64,000 nt of DNA from CAZQXD01 sp964597315. GTDB lineage: Bacteria; Pseudomonadota; Gammaproteobacteria; Competibacterales; Competibacteraceae. Shown here piece by piece: positions 25,216-33,656 of this stretch. Where the stretch lies: assembly GCA_964597315.1 (NCBI GenBank), contig CAZQXD010000013.1, forward strand, positions 1-64,000, in the 5' to 3' direction. Both the position numbers and the translations under genes were made by a program. Position 1 is the stretch's first letter. The number at the start of each line of letters is the position of its first letter. The notes under the pieces were generated by a model. It worked only from the letters and a program-made list of their open reading frames with translations. It was not told the DNA's origin and made no database searches.

Positions 25216-26249
25216 ATACCCTCGGCCCGGACATCACCCTGGGAAACACCCTGGAGTCACTGGATCACAGTGTGCTGGAGCGGTTCCCGGCCCTGGGGGC
25301 GTTTGCCCGGCAGTTAGGACGTACGCCGTTGATAGAGGCGCCGTCGGCCCGAGGCGGAGCGCGGATTTTCGCCAAGTGTGAGTGGTTCAACCCCACCGGC
25401 ACCGTCAAGGATCGCACCGCCTTCGCCATGCTCTATCAGTTATTGCGAGAGCAGCCCGCCGCCACCCCGGAGCGGCTCCATGTGCTGGAGTACAGCGGCG
25501 GCAGCCTGGCGGTGTCCTTGTCGGGGCTGTGCGCCCGGCTGGGCTTTCGGCGGACCCTGGTGATGGCCTCCTTCGTGGCCCCAAGCGCAGTGGCGGCCAT
25601 GGAGCGGGAGGGTTCGGAGGTGGTTCTGGTGGACAAAGAAAAGGGCTTCTGGGCGGTGATGGAGAAAGCCTTTGAACTGGCCGAGCGGCATCCCCGCTGG
25701 TCGTTTCTCTATCAGCACACCAATCCCGCCAATCTGTGGGTACACCGGGTCCTGACCGGCGGCGAATTGCTGCGGCAACTGGACGGCCCCGGACTGGCGG
25801 ACTTGCGGCCCGCCGCCTGGGTGGCGTCCATCGGCACCGGCGGCTCTCTGGCCGGGGTGTATCAGGCCCTGGCTCCCCGTTACCCGGGACTCGAACTCTA
25901 TGGCGTCACCCCGGCCGAACTCCCCTACGGCTCCCCCCTGCCGCCCAATGGCCTGCCCAAGTACGCCGGTTCCGGCGGCCTAGGCTCGGGGCGCAGGCAG
26001 GCTTTCGTGGAGGCCGTGGAGGCGCAGGTCAGCGCCCAACTGACCGTGACCTTCGACGAGGCAATCCGGGCCATGGCCCGCTTCCACCAGGAAACCGGAC
26101 GCCGCATTGGCTCTTCCGCCGCCGCCAACCAGTTGGTCCTGACCGTGTTCCCCAGCCTGCCCACCCCCGCAGAATGGGCGCGGGTGGAACAGATCCTGTC
26201 CCGCACCGGACGCGCCACGGGCGGTTTCACCGAACTGGCCGTCGGCTGA
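25212..26249 (+). CDS. Cysteine synthase-like fold-II PLP enzyme with altered substrate loop
   Basis: This 345-residue protein keeps the cofactor site of O-acetylserine sulfhydrylases: FNPTGTVKDRTAFAML with the PLP Lys, and the phosphate loop SIGTGGSLAGVYQAL. The substrate loop, TSGNTG in cysteine synthase, is replaced by EYSGGSLAVSL, so a different substrate is likely. Related enzymes make cysteine, cystathionine, cysteate, diaminopropionate or other beta-substituted alanines. It overlaps the ToxD-like gene by 4 bases (ATGA), so the two are tightly co-translated. A beta-substituted amino acid for the ATP-grasp enzymes is a plausible product (inference). Confidence 0.8.
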   Translation: MNTLGPDITLGNTLESLDHSVLERFPALGAFARQLGRTPLIEAPSARGGARIFAKCEWFNPTGTVKDRTAFAMLYQLLREQPAATPERLHVLEYSGGSLAVSLSGLCARLGFRRTLVMASFVAPSAVAAMEREGSEVVLVDKEKGFWAVMEKAFELAERHPRWSFLYQHTNPANLWVHRVLTGGELLRQLDGPGLADLRPAAWVASIGTGGSLAGVYQALAPRYPGLELYGVTPAELPYGSPLPPNGLPKYAGSGGLGSGRRQAFVEAVEAQVSAQLTVTFDEAIRAMARFHQETGRRIGSSAAANQLVLTVFPSLPTPAEWARVEQILSRTGRATGGFTELAVG

Positions 26250-26290
26250 GTTCGTTCCAGCATCACACAAACCTATAGAGGTGAATCATC

Positions 26291-26929
26291 ATGGAAAAAT
26301 CCAACCGACTCGACATTAAAAGCCTGGTCAGGATTCCCATTCTGGATGGCGATACTTACGGCACCTTCATCAGCTTCAAGGGCCTGGAGGCCGGCGCCGA
26401 GCATTTCGCCATCCAGCTCGGGGTGCTGAAACCGGGGCAGACTCCCCTGGTGCGGGTACATTCGGAGTGTATGACCGGGGACGTGTTCGGCTCCCAACGT
26501 TGTGACTGCGGGCCGCAATTGCACGAGTCGCTGGGCAAGATCGCCCGCCATGGGGGGTTTCTTCTGTACCTGCGCCAGGAAGGCCGGGGCATCGGCCTGT
26601 ACGCCAAGTTCGACGCCTATGTGTTGCAGGACCAGGGCTTCAATACCTTCGAGGCCAACCGGAGGCTCAACTTTCCCGACGACATGCGCTCCTTCGATGT
26701 GGCCGCCCAGATGCTCAAGGCCCTAGGCCATGAACGCATCAAGCTGTTGACCAACAACCCCGATAAGGTCGGGCAGTTGCGGGAGGCGGGCATCGCCATC
26801 CAGGACGTGGTCCCCACTCAATTGTTCGCCAATCAGCACAACCACCGCTATCTGGCCGCCAAGGCCCGCCATGCCCAACACAACATTGCTCTGAATGAGG
26901 CCGGTCAGGTCCCGACCCTGGCCAGCTGA
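26291..26929 (+). CDS. GTP cyclohydrolase II, ToxB-like
   Basis: This 212-residue protein is a complete standalone GTP cyclohydrolase II. RVHSECMTGDVFGSQRCDCG carries the three zinc Cys, RQEGRGIGLYAKFDAYVLQD the GTP/ring-opening segment, and LLTNNPDKVGQL the C-terminal signature. The enzyme opens GTP to the 2,5-diaminopyrimidine precursor shared by riboflavin and toxoflavin. No lumazine synthase or riboflavin synthase genes are nearby, and a RibD-type gene closes the same cluster, so it more likely serves a specialised pathway as ToxB does. SD GAGGTG precedes the ATG. Confidence 0.93.
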   Translation: MEKSNRLDIKSLVRIPILDGDTYGTFISFKGLEAGAEHFAIQLGVLKPGQTPLVRVHSECMTGDVFGSQRCDCGPQLHESLGKIARHGGFLLYLRQEGRGIGLYAKFDAYVLQDQGFNTFEANRRLNFPDDMRSFDVAAQMLKALGHERIKLLTNNPDKVGQLREAGIAIQDVVPTQLFANQHNHRYLAAKARHAQHNIALNEAGQVPTLAS

Positions 26930-26964
26930 ACCCTATTACAACCCCCTGTCAGACGAGGCGCCTC

Positions 26965-28671
26965 ATGAAACATTACGGTCCCATCAGTGGTATCGCCGCC
27001 TACCAGGATCACTATATCGCCACCGCCGGCTATGACAATCAGGTCATTCTCTGGGACGGCCAGACCAAGACACCGATCCATCGCGTACACCATGACCACC
27101 TGGCCAACCAGGCCGACTTCAGCCCCGATGGCCGGTTTCTGGCCAGCGCCAGCAGCGATTATTCCGCCCGTCTCTGGGAGATCCCCTCCATGCGTCTCGT
27201 GGCCATTTTTCACGGTCACACGGACGATGTGGAAATGACGGCCTTCTCGCCGGATAACCGCAAAGTGGCGACCTGTTCCCGGGATACCACCATCAAGGTG
27301 TTCGACCTGAGCGGCCGACTGCTCCAAGATTTGCGCGGCCACCAGGCCGATGTGATTTCCGTGAGCTGGACCTCGGACAGCCGACAGCTCATCTCCAGCA
27401 GCGACGACGGCACGGTGCGCCGCTGGGATGCGGACACCGGCGCCGAACTGGAATGCATCAGCTTCGACGGGGTCGAGACCGACACCATCGCCCTGGCCGC
27501 CGACGGCACGGTGTTCGCCGGCAACGACGAGGGCAGCATCTCGGTGATCCGCGACGGCCGAATTGACACCCTCCAAGCCCACAAAGCCGGTATCAAGCGC
27601 CTGGTCTACAGTCCCCGGCAGAACACCTTGGTCAGTCTGAGCTACGACCGCAGCGCCATCATCTGGTCCCGGGATGCCCAGGGCTGCCTGCGGCCGCGCC
27701 GGACCACCAAGCTGCCGGCCATTGTCTGGCCCCGGTCCTGTGCTTTCTTTGGGGATCGGCAACTGGTGTTCGCCACCTTCGGGTCAACCTATGCCAGCTA
27801 CGATTTCATCAACGACACCTGGTCCCTAGAGGGTATCGAGGAAAGCATCAGCCTCAATGCCGTCGCCTACACCCCCAAGGGCCTCTATACCGTGGGCGAT
27901 GCCGGGGTGGTGCGCCGTAATGACCAGCGCCTGGCGGCCATGGGCAGCCTGTGCAATTTTTTGCTGCCCTTCGGGCGGCTGGTGCTCACCGGTGGGCAGA
28001 TGGGCAAGGTGTATAACGCCGAGACCGGAGAGGTCATTTATCAGCATCACTCCCCCTTGAACTGCGGCGCCACCTTTGACGTGGACGGTCGGCTCCATTG
28101 CGTGATCGGCACCTATACCGGCGAAGGACTGGTATTCCGGCTGGACGACAACAAACGAATCCAGCACCTGGTCAACATTCCCATGCACGACAACGCCATC
28201 AAGGGCGTCTGCGCCGGCGGTGGAATGCTGTTCTCGGTCTGCGCCACCGGCGCGGCGGCCCTGCACGGCACTCGGGACTTCTACTTGATCCGCTACCTGC
28301 CCGAGGCCCACGACAAGATCGCCAACGGCTGTGCCTCAATGGGCGACCAGGGCTTTGCGAGCATCAGCCGCGACCTGAAACTGCGGCTTTGGCAGGGAGA
28401 ATCGGTGGAGGTCATCACCACACCCCATGATCATTCCATCAAATGCGTGGCCGCCTCGACGGACGGTCGCTACGTGGCCACCGGGGGCTATGCCGGCGCC
28501 GTGGCCATTTATGACCGATCCCTGCAGCAGTGGTGCGTGGTCACCCGTCCCACCGCCGCCGGGTTGTCTTCGCTGACGGCGGGGCCGGGACCCCACAGCT
28601 TCACCGCCAGTTCCTACGATGGCCGAACCTACATCGTGGCGGCCGGCGGCACGCTGCGGGCCGTGGCCTGA
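26965..28671 (+). CDS. WD40-repeat protein, ToxC-like
   Basis: This 568-residue protein is built of WD40 repeats from end to end. Clear units include GHTDDVEMTAFSPDNRKVAT, GHQADVISVSWTSDSRQL and HDHSIKCVAASTDGRYVATG. The number of units (I count at least ten, several degenerate) suggests two beta-propellers. There is no signal peptide and no catalytic domain. Toxoflavin clusters contain a WD-repeat protein, ToxC, whose precise step is not firmly known to me. Here it follows the GTP cyclohydrolase II by 35 bases. It may scaffold the pathway enzymes or catalyse a late ring-forming step. Confidence 0.88.
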   Translation: MKHYGPISGIAAYQDHYIATAGYDNQVILWDGQTKTPIHRVHHDHLANQADFSPDGRFLASASSDYSARLWEIPSMRLVAIFHGHTDDVEMTAFSPDNRKVATCSRDTTIKVFDLSGRLLQDLRGHQADVISVSWTSDSRQLISSSDDGTVRRWDADTGAELECISFDGVETDTIALAADGTVFAGNDEGSISVIRDGRIDTLQAHKAGIKRLVYSPRQNTLVSLSYDRSAIIWSRDAQGCLRPRRTTKLPAIVWPRSCAFFGDRQLVFATFGSTYASYDFINDTWSLEGIEESISLNAVAYTPKGLYTVGDAGVVRRNDQRLAAMGSLCNFLLPFGRLVLTGGQMGKVYNAETGEVIYQHHSPLNCGATFDVDGRLHCVIGTYTGEGLVFRLDDNKRIQHLVNIPMHDNAIKGVCAGGGMLFSVCATGAAALHGTRDFYLIRYLPEAHDKIANGCASMGDQGFASISRDLKLRLWQGESVEVITTPHDHSIKCVAASTDGRYVATGGYAGAVAIYDRSLQQWCVVTRPTAAGLSSLTAGPGPHSFTASSYDGRTYIVAAGGTLRAVA

Positions 28672-28692
28672 GACTGACACGGAGGCCCCGCC

Positions 28693-29235
28693 ATGAAAAT
28701 CAAGATCCTATCCCTATCAGCCAATACCGACTCGGTCAGCCGCGCTGTATTGCCCGTCATGCTGGAACTGCTGAACACCGCCGGCCACGACCATTCGGTG
28801 ACCGATATCCGGGATTTGCCTCCGGTGTGGATCAACGGCGAGGGCCTTTCTGGACTGCCGTCGCCCTATCAGGACTTGCACGACCAGGTGGCGGTGGCCG
28901 ATGCCGTGTTGTTCATGCTGCCGGTGTATTGCTACACCATGAGCAGCGGCGCCAAGGCCATCGCCGAAGTGCTGTTCACCGCCCTGAAGCACAAGCCGGT
29001 GGCCTTCGTGGTGGCCGCCGGCACCTACCGCAGCCACCTGGCTATCGGTGATCTGATGGCCAGCCTGGCCTTCGAGCGGGAAACCTTCTGCTTTCCCCGC
29101 CATGTGTTGCTGACCGAGGACGATCTGGACCAGGACCGCCGGCCCCAGGCCGCGATCCATCGCCGACTGGGTTTACTGGTGGCCGATTTCTGCCGCTTTG
29201 CCGACCTGCTGAAAACCTTCCGGAGCCAACCCTGA
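28693..29235 (+). CDS. NAD(P)H-dependent FMN reductase family protein
   Basis: This 180-residue flavodoxin-fold protein has the expected phosphate-binding N-terminus (ILSLSANTDSVSRAVL), the central DAVLFMLPVYCYTMSSGAKAIAEVLF and VAFVVAAGTYRS. Family members bind FMN and reduce flavins, quinones or azo compounds. SD GGAGG is upstream and it lies 21 bases after the WD40 gene. In this cluster it could supply reduced flavin or carry out a redox step on the heterocycle. Described toxoflavin operons, as far as I know, lack it. Confidence 0.85.
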   Translation: MKIKILSLSANTDSVSRAVLPVMLELLNTAGHDHSVTDIRDLPPVWINGEGLSGLPSPYQDLHDQVAVADAVLFMLPVYCYTMSSGAKAIAEVLFTALKHKPVAFVVAAGTYRSHLAIGDLMASLAFERETFCFPRHVLLTEDDLDQDRRPQAAIHRRLGLLVADFCRFADLLKTFRSQP

Positions 29236-29257
29236 ATCTTATCGAGGAGCATCCGTC

Positions 29258-29920
29258 ATGCCAAAAATCGAGGCCGTCACCGCCAGTGTCAACGACTACA
29301 ACACCGTCATCGGTCGCTGCTTTGAAGACCGCTATGCTAGCGCCCGTGATTTCTGGAGCCGGGAGCAGGCCATGGATCTGGCCTCCGAATTGCTGCTGAA
29401 AAGTCTCACCGGAGAGCAGCACATTCTGGACATCGGCGCCGGCAATGGTCGCGACGTGATTAAATTTCTCCAGGCCGGCCACCGGGTGACCGGAGTGGAC
29501 CTGGTGGCCAACACTACCTGGCCCAATCTCCAGCAGCAATGGGGCGACCGGGTCCGCTGGGTGGCGGCGCCGTTCCCCGACGCGCCCCTGCGGGGACCGT
29601 TTCAGGTGATCCATGACAACGGCTGCTTCCATCATCAGCACCCGGACTGTTACGGCCGCTATCTGGGCCGGATCAAGGAATTGCTGACGCCGGACGGACT
29701 GGTGTATCTCAATGTCTTCGCCCCGGAGCCGAGCGAGGCCAGGGGCGCCCTGCACCAATTGGAGGATGGTCGCCTGTCCCGGGTGTTCACCCCCGAGGAA
29801 ATTTCCGCTCTGCTACACCGGCATGGTTTCCAAGTCACCCGCACCCGGCTGATCGAGCGCCGCCTGGAGGGTCGCTATCTGGGGGTGTGGGCGGTCACCC
29901 GCCACCGGGACCACCCATGA
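29258..29920 (+). CDS. SAM-dependent methyltransferase, ToxA-like candidate
   Basis: This 220-residue class I methyltransferase has the SAM motif HILDIGAGNGRDVIKF, an acidic motif II (VTGVDLVA) and VIHDNGCFHH. No N-terminal extension or membrane segment is present, so it acts in the cytosol on a small molecule. ToxA N-methylates the azapteridine ring in toxoflavin synthesis, and this is the only free methyltransferase in the cluster. The stop TGA overlaps the next ATG (ATGA). Assignment to the ToxA role is by context. Confidence 0.85.
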   Translation: MPKIEAVTASVNDYNTVIGRCFEDRYASARDFWSREQAMDLASELLLKSLTGEQHILDIGAGNGRDVIKFLQAGHRVTGVDLVANTTWPNLQQQWGDRVRWVAAPFPDAPLRGPFQVIHDNGCFHHQHPDCYGRYLGRIKELLTPDGLVYLNVFAPEPSEARGALHQLEDGRLSRVFTPEEISALLHRHGFQVTRTRLIERRLEGRYLGVWAVTRHRDHP

Positions 29921-32367
29921 ACCATATCCTGCTGATCGAGAGCAAGACCCGCAACGGTCTGGCCATCATCGAGTCCCTGCGCCGGGAACTGGATTGCGCG
30001 GTGAGCTTTCTCACTTCGGATCTGGCCATGTATCTGGAGGGACGTCCCGTCACGGCTACCCCCCTGGCCCTGGCGGAACAGGTGATCCAGGTGGCCGATA
30101 GCCATGATCTGGAGGCGCTGCGCGAGAGGCTGGCCCGCTTGCACCGGGAGCGGCCCCTGAAGGCGGTGTTCACCCTCAGCGAGGCCCATCTGCCAATGGC
30201 GGCCGCCCTGGCCGAGGATCTGGGACTACCCCATCCCTCCCCCCGGGCCATAGCCCGGGCCAGGGACAAGTCTGAGACCCGTCGGGTCCTGAGCCAGGCC
30301 GGTCTTCCTCAACCCCGCTATACTCTCGCCGACACTCCAGAGGCGGCCCTCGACGCCGCCACGGCCCTGGGCTTTCCGGTGATCGTCAAACCCATCGACG
30401 GCTACGGCGGTAGCCGGGTGAGCCTGGCCCAAGACCCACCCCAGGTCCTGGCGGCGGCCCGGGCCATTGCCGAGTTCCGGGACTATGGCCGGGGCCTGCG
30501 GGCCGCCGGCAAGATTCTGGTGGAGGACTACCTGCGCGGCCCCGTGGTCAGCGTGGAGATCCTCTCCAGTCGGGGCCGACACCAGGTGCTGGGCCTCACC
30601 AGTCGGCGGTTGTCGCCGCCCCCGGCCATGATCGAAGTGGGGGGCGCTTTCCCCGCCCACTGCGACCGGGAGGAGCAGGTGCGGACCCTGGGCTGCCAGG
30701 CCCTGGATGCCATCGGCTTTACCGACGGCGCCGCCCATATCGAGATTTGCCTCAGCGCCGACGGGCCGAAAATCATCGAGATCAACGGCCGCCTGATCGG
30801 CTACTACATGCCCGAACTGATCCATTTCGCCACCGGCATGGACCCCTACGTGGCTCTGGCCCGGGTGCATCTAGGGGAGCCGCTGGCGCCGCTGCCGGCC
30901 ACCGATCGGGTAGGCAGTATCTACTCCCTGTTCTCCACCCGCGACGGGACCATCAGCGCCATCCAGCCCAGTCCCCTGCTTCAGGACCCCCGGGTGAAAT
31001 TGTTCCATCTGGCCAGACAGCCGGGAGACCGGATACAGGGCGCCCGGGACAATACCGACCGCATCGGCTTCGTGATGGCGGTGGACGGCGACGAACAGGC
31101 CAGCCTGGCCTTGGCCAAGGAGGTTGCCGACACCACCACCGTGGCGGTGGACTCCGACCCCCCACGCCAGTCCCTGCTGCTGATCGACCGGGTGGGCTAC
31201 CGTCGCTACTGTGACCCACAGGGCCGACCCCATATCGACCCCGACCGTTACGAGCTGTCCCTGATTACCCGTCCGGGCCTCGGCGGCCAGGCCCCGGCGG
31301 CGCGTCGCCCTCATCTGATCGAGATGGATACCGACGACGATGCTCTGCTGGAGCGCCTAGCCGGGACCTTGCTCGACAGCCAGCCCTATCACCGAATTCT
31401 GGCCTTCTCCGAGCGTTTCCTGGAACCGGCCGCCCGCCTGCGCCAGCGTTTCGGCATCCCCGGCATGCAGCCGGACACCGCCGAGCGGGTGCGGGACAAG
31501 GTAGCCATGAAGGAGGTGTTACGCCAAGCCGGGCTGCGGGTTCCCGAGTTCGCCGATCCCGGGCATCGTCCGGCCCTGGACGCCCTGCTGGTACGCCATG
31601 GCCGGATCGTGCTCAAGCCGCGCCGGGGCATGGGTTCCGCTGGGGTACACATCATCGCCGACCCCGGGCAGTTGGAGGCGGCTCTGAGCCACCCGGATTT
31701 TCAGCCCGGTCACTACCAGGCCGAGGAATTCATCGAGGGTCCCATGTATCACCTGGACGCGGTGATCCAGGATGGCCGGATCGTGTTCTGCGCCGCCTTT
31801 GAATACCTCACCCAGTGCATCGCCTATGCCGATTCCTCGCCCCTACTGGATGTCTCGGTCACCGACTCTGAACTCAAGGCCCGCCTGGAGACATTCAACC
31901 AGCAGGTCATTGCCGCCCTGGGAATCCACCAGGGCATGACCCATCACGAAGTATTCGTCCGCCCCGATGGCGAACTGGTGTTCTGTGAGATCGCCAACCG
32001 GGCCGGCGGGGGCGCCATCGGCCACGGCCTGCGCTGCCTCCACGGGCTGGACCCCTATCGGACCATGGTAGCCCTGGAACTGGGCCAGCCACTGCCCCCT
32101 CCCAGGCCCCACCCCCGGTTCGACGTGGCCGGCCTGCTGATCATAATGCCCCGGCCCGGCCGACTGGTGGCCGTGAGCGCACCCGAGGATTTTCTGGAGC
32201 CTTGGGTGCTGCACCGGGACATCCGCCGTCAGGTCGGCGAGCAGCTAGCGGCGCCCCGGATGAGCGGCGACGGCCTGGCCTTTTTCGTGATCGGCGGCAC
32301 CAGTCGGGAGCAGGTCATCGGCCGTCTTCACCAGGTGGTCGAGCGCTTCCAGTGCCGGGTGGAATGA
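29917..32367 (+). CDS. Double ATP-grasp ligase
   Basis: This 816-residue protein is read from the ATG that overlaps the methyltransferase stop. It contains two ATP-grasp modules. The first is at about 90-410, with FPVIVKPIDGYGGSRVSL, ILVEDYLRGPVVSVEIL and KIIEINGRLIG. The second is at about 475-810, with RIVLKPRRGMGSAGVHII, YQAEEFIEGPMYHLD and LVFCEIANRAGGG. Each keeps the ATP-binding Lys, hinge and Glu/Asn metal ligands, so both are probably active. Such enzymes join an acyl-phosphate to an amine, as in amino acid ligases. Two in series suggest sequential coupling of amino acid units to the cluster's core. Confidence 0.9.
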   Translation: MNHILLIESKTRNGLAIIESLRRELDCAVSFLTSDLAMYLEGRPVTATPLALAEQVIQVADSHDLEALRERLARLHRERPLKAVFTLSEAHLPMAAALAEDLGLPHPSPRAIARARDKSETRRVLSQAGLPQPRYTLADTPEAALDAATALGFPVIVKPIDGYGGSRVSLAQDPPQVLAAARAIAEFRDYGRGLRAAGKILVEDYLRGPVVSVEILSSRGRHQVLGLTSRRLSPPPAMIEVGGAFPAHCDREEQVRTLGCQALDAIGFTDGAAHIEICLSADGPKIIEINGRLIGYYMPELIHFATGMDPYVALARVHLGEPLAPLPATDRVGSIYSLFSTRDGTISAIQPSPLLQDPRVKLFHLARQPGDRIQGARDNTDRIGFVMAVDGDEQASLALAKEVADTTTVAVDSDPPRQSLLLIDRVGYRRYCDPQGRPHIDPDRYELSLITRPGLGGQAPAARRPHLIEMDTDDDALLERLAGTLLDSQPYHRILAFSERFLEPAARLRQRFGIPGMQPDTAERVRDKVAMKEVLRQAGLRVPEFADPGHRPALDALLVRHGRIVLKPRRGMGSAGVHIIADPGQLEAALSHPDFQPGHYQAEEFIEGPMYHLDAVIQDGRIVFCAAFEYLTQCIAYADSSPLLDVSVTDSELKARLETFNQQVIAALGIHQGMTHHEVFVRPDGELVFCEIANRAGGGAIGHGLRCLHGLDPYRTMVALELGQPLPPPRPHPRFDVAGLLIIMPRPGRLVAVSAPEDFLEPWVLHRDIRRQVGEQLAAPRMSGDGLAFFVIGGTSREQVIGRLHQVVERFQCRVE

Positions 32368-32438
32368 CGCCCCCCGCCCGCAGTTCCATGACCCCGTTCG
32401 GCATTCCCGGGCGGGCTGAACAGAGGATTTTGAAAACC

Positions 32439-33656
32439 ATGCCAACAATGCAAGCGAATTTGTGGAAAATCATAATTTTACGGGTGTCCTGGGCAATGAT
32501 CGTGCTCCAGGCCATCATGGCGCCGTTTTTCCTCGCCAAGGGTCTGTCCCTACAAGACATCTTTCTTGTGCAGGCGCTGTTCGGGCTGACCCTGAGCCTG
32601 TGCGAGTTGCCCAGCGGCGCCCTGTCGGATCTGCTGGGTCGGCGCCGGACCTTGATCCTGGCGGCCCTGTGTCGGGGCCTGGGGGGCACCGGGCTGGTGT
32701 TCTTGGACGGGTTTTGGGGCATGGTGGTGGCCTATCTGTTCATCGCCCTGGGCAACAGCCTGTTTTCCGGCACCGATATCGCTGCCTTGAGCGAAAGCCA
32801 CCGGGGCATGAGCAGCCCCAAGCGCAGCCTCAAAAGCTACCTGGGCACGGTGTTCTTCCTCAGTTTCTCCGCCGCCACTGTCACCGCCCTGATCGGCAGC
32901 CAGTTCGCCGCCCAGTCCCTGGAACTGGCGGCGGTGGTCAATATGCTCATCGCCTGGCTGGCCCTGCCGGTGGCCTGCACGGTGCGGGAGACCATGACCG
33001 CGCCCAGCCCGGCGGAGCTGGAGCAGCGACTCCACCAGCGGGTCAGAGGCTTATTCAATGACGTTGTGGACCTGCACCGACAAAGCCGACGCTTGCGTCT
33101 GACCCTGCTGGCCATGGCCGGGTACGGACTGGCCCCCGCCATCGCCTTATATGCCTATCAGGGGTTGTGGCTGGAATGGCGCTTTCCCCTGGAATGGTTC
33201 GGCTTTATCTTCGCCGCGCAAAGCCTGGTGACCGCCTTCTGTTCCCGGCTGATCGAACCCTTTTACAACCGCGTCGGCTATCAGTCGACCCTGTTCACCC
33301 TGGCGGGTTTGACCGTCAGCGCCTTTCTGCTGGCCGCCGCGCCCCTGGCCTGGATGGCGGTGGCTTCGGTGCTGTTGGTGGGCACCGTGTCCGGGTTCAC
33401 CAAAGTCATCTTCAACGATGAACTCAACAGCCAGATCCCGGACCGGGTGCGGGCTACGATCAACTCCCTGGTGAATCTGCTGACTCGGCTGATGGTGTTT
33501 GTGGCCGGTCCTCTGGTGGGTTATTTCGCCCAGGCCCACGGTTTTGCCCCGGTTTTCCTGACCCTGGGGTTGGCCTTCGTGGGGCTGTTTCTGTTCATCA
33601 CCCTGCCCCTGATCGTGATGGGGCCTAGTGCAGAAGGGGAGGTGGTCTATGACTAA
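32439..33656 (+). CDS. MFS-type transporter, probable product exporter
   Basis: This 405-residue membrane protein has about 12 hydrophobic segments and the MFS loop 2-3 motif GALSDLLGRRRTLI. Start ATG 32439 has AGAGGA 12 bases upstream. It overlaps the following ATP-grasp start by 8 bases, so it is firmly in the cluster and likely exports the product or protects the cell from it. The Burkholderia toxoflavin system uses a resistance-nodulation-type pump instead. Confidence 0.9.
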   Translation: MPTMQANLWKIIILRVSWAMIVLQAIMAPFFLAKGLSLQDIFLVQALFGLTLSLCELPSGALSDLLGRRRTLILAALCRGLGGTGLVFLDGFWGMVVAYLFIALGNSLFSGTDIAALSESHRGMSSPKRSLKSYLGTVFFLSFSAATVTALIGSQFAAQSLELAAVVNMLIAWLALPVACTVRETMTAPSPAELEQRLHQRVRGLFNDVVDLHRQSRRLRLTLLAMAGYGLAPAIALYAYQGLWLEWRFPLEWFGFIFAAQSLVTAFCSRLIEPFYNRVGYQSTLFTLAGLTVSAFLLAAAPLAWMAVASVLLVGTVSGFTKVIFNDELNSQIPDRVRATINSLVNLLTRLMVFVAGPLVGYFAQAHGFAPVFLTLGLAFVGLFLFITLPLIVMGPSAEGEVVYD

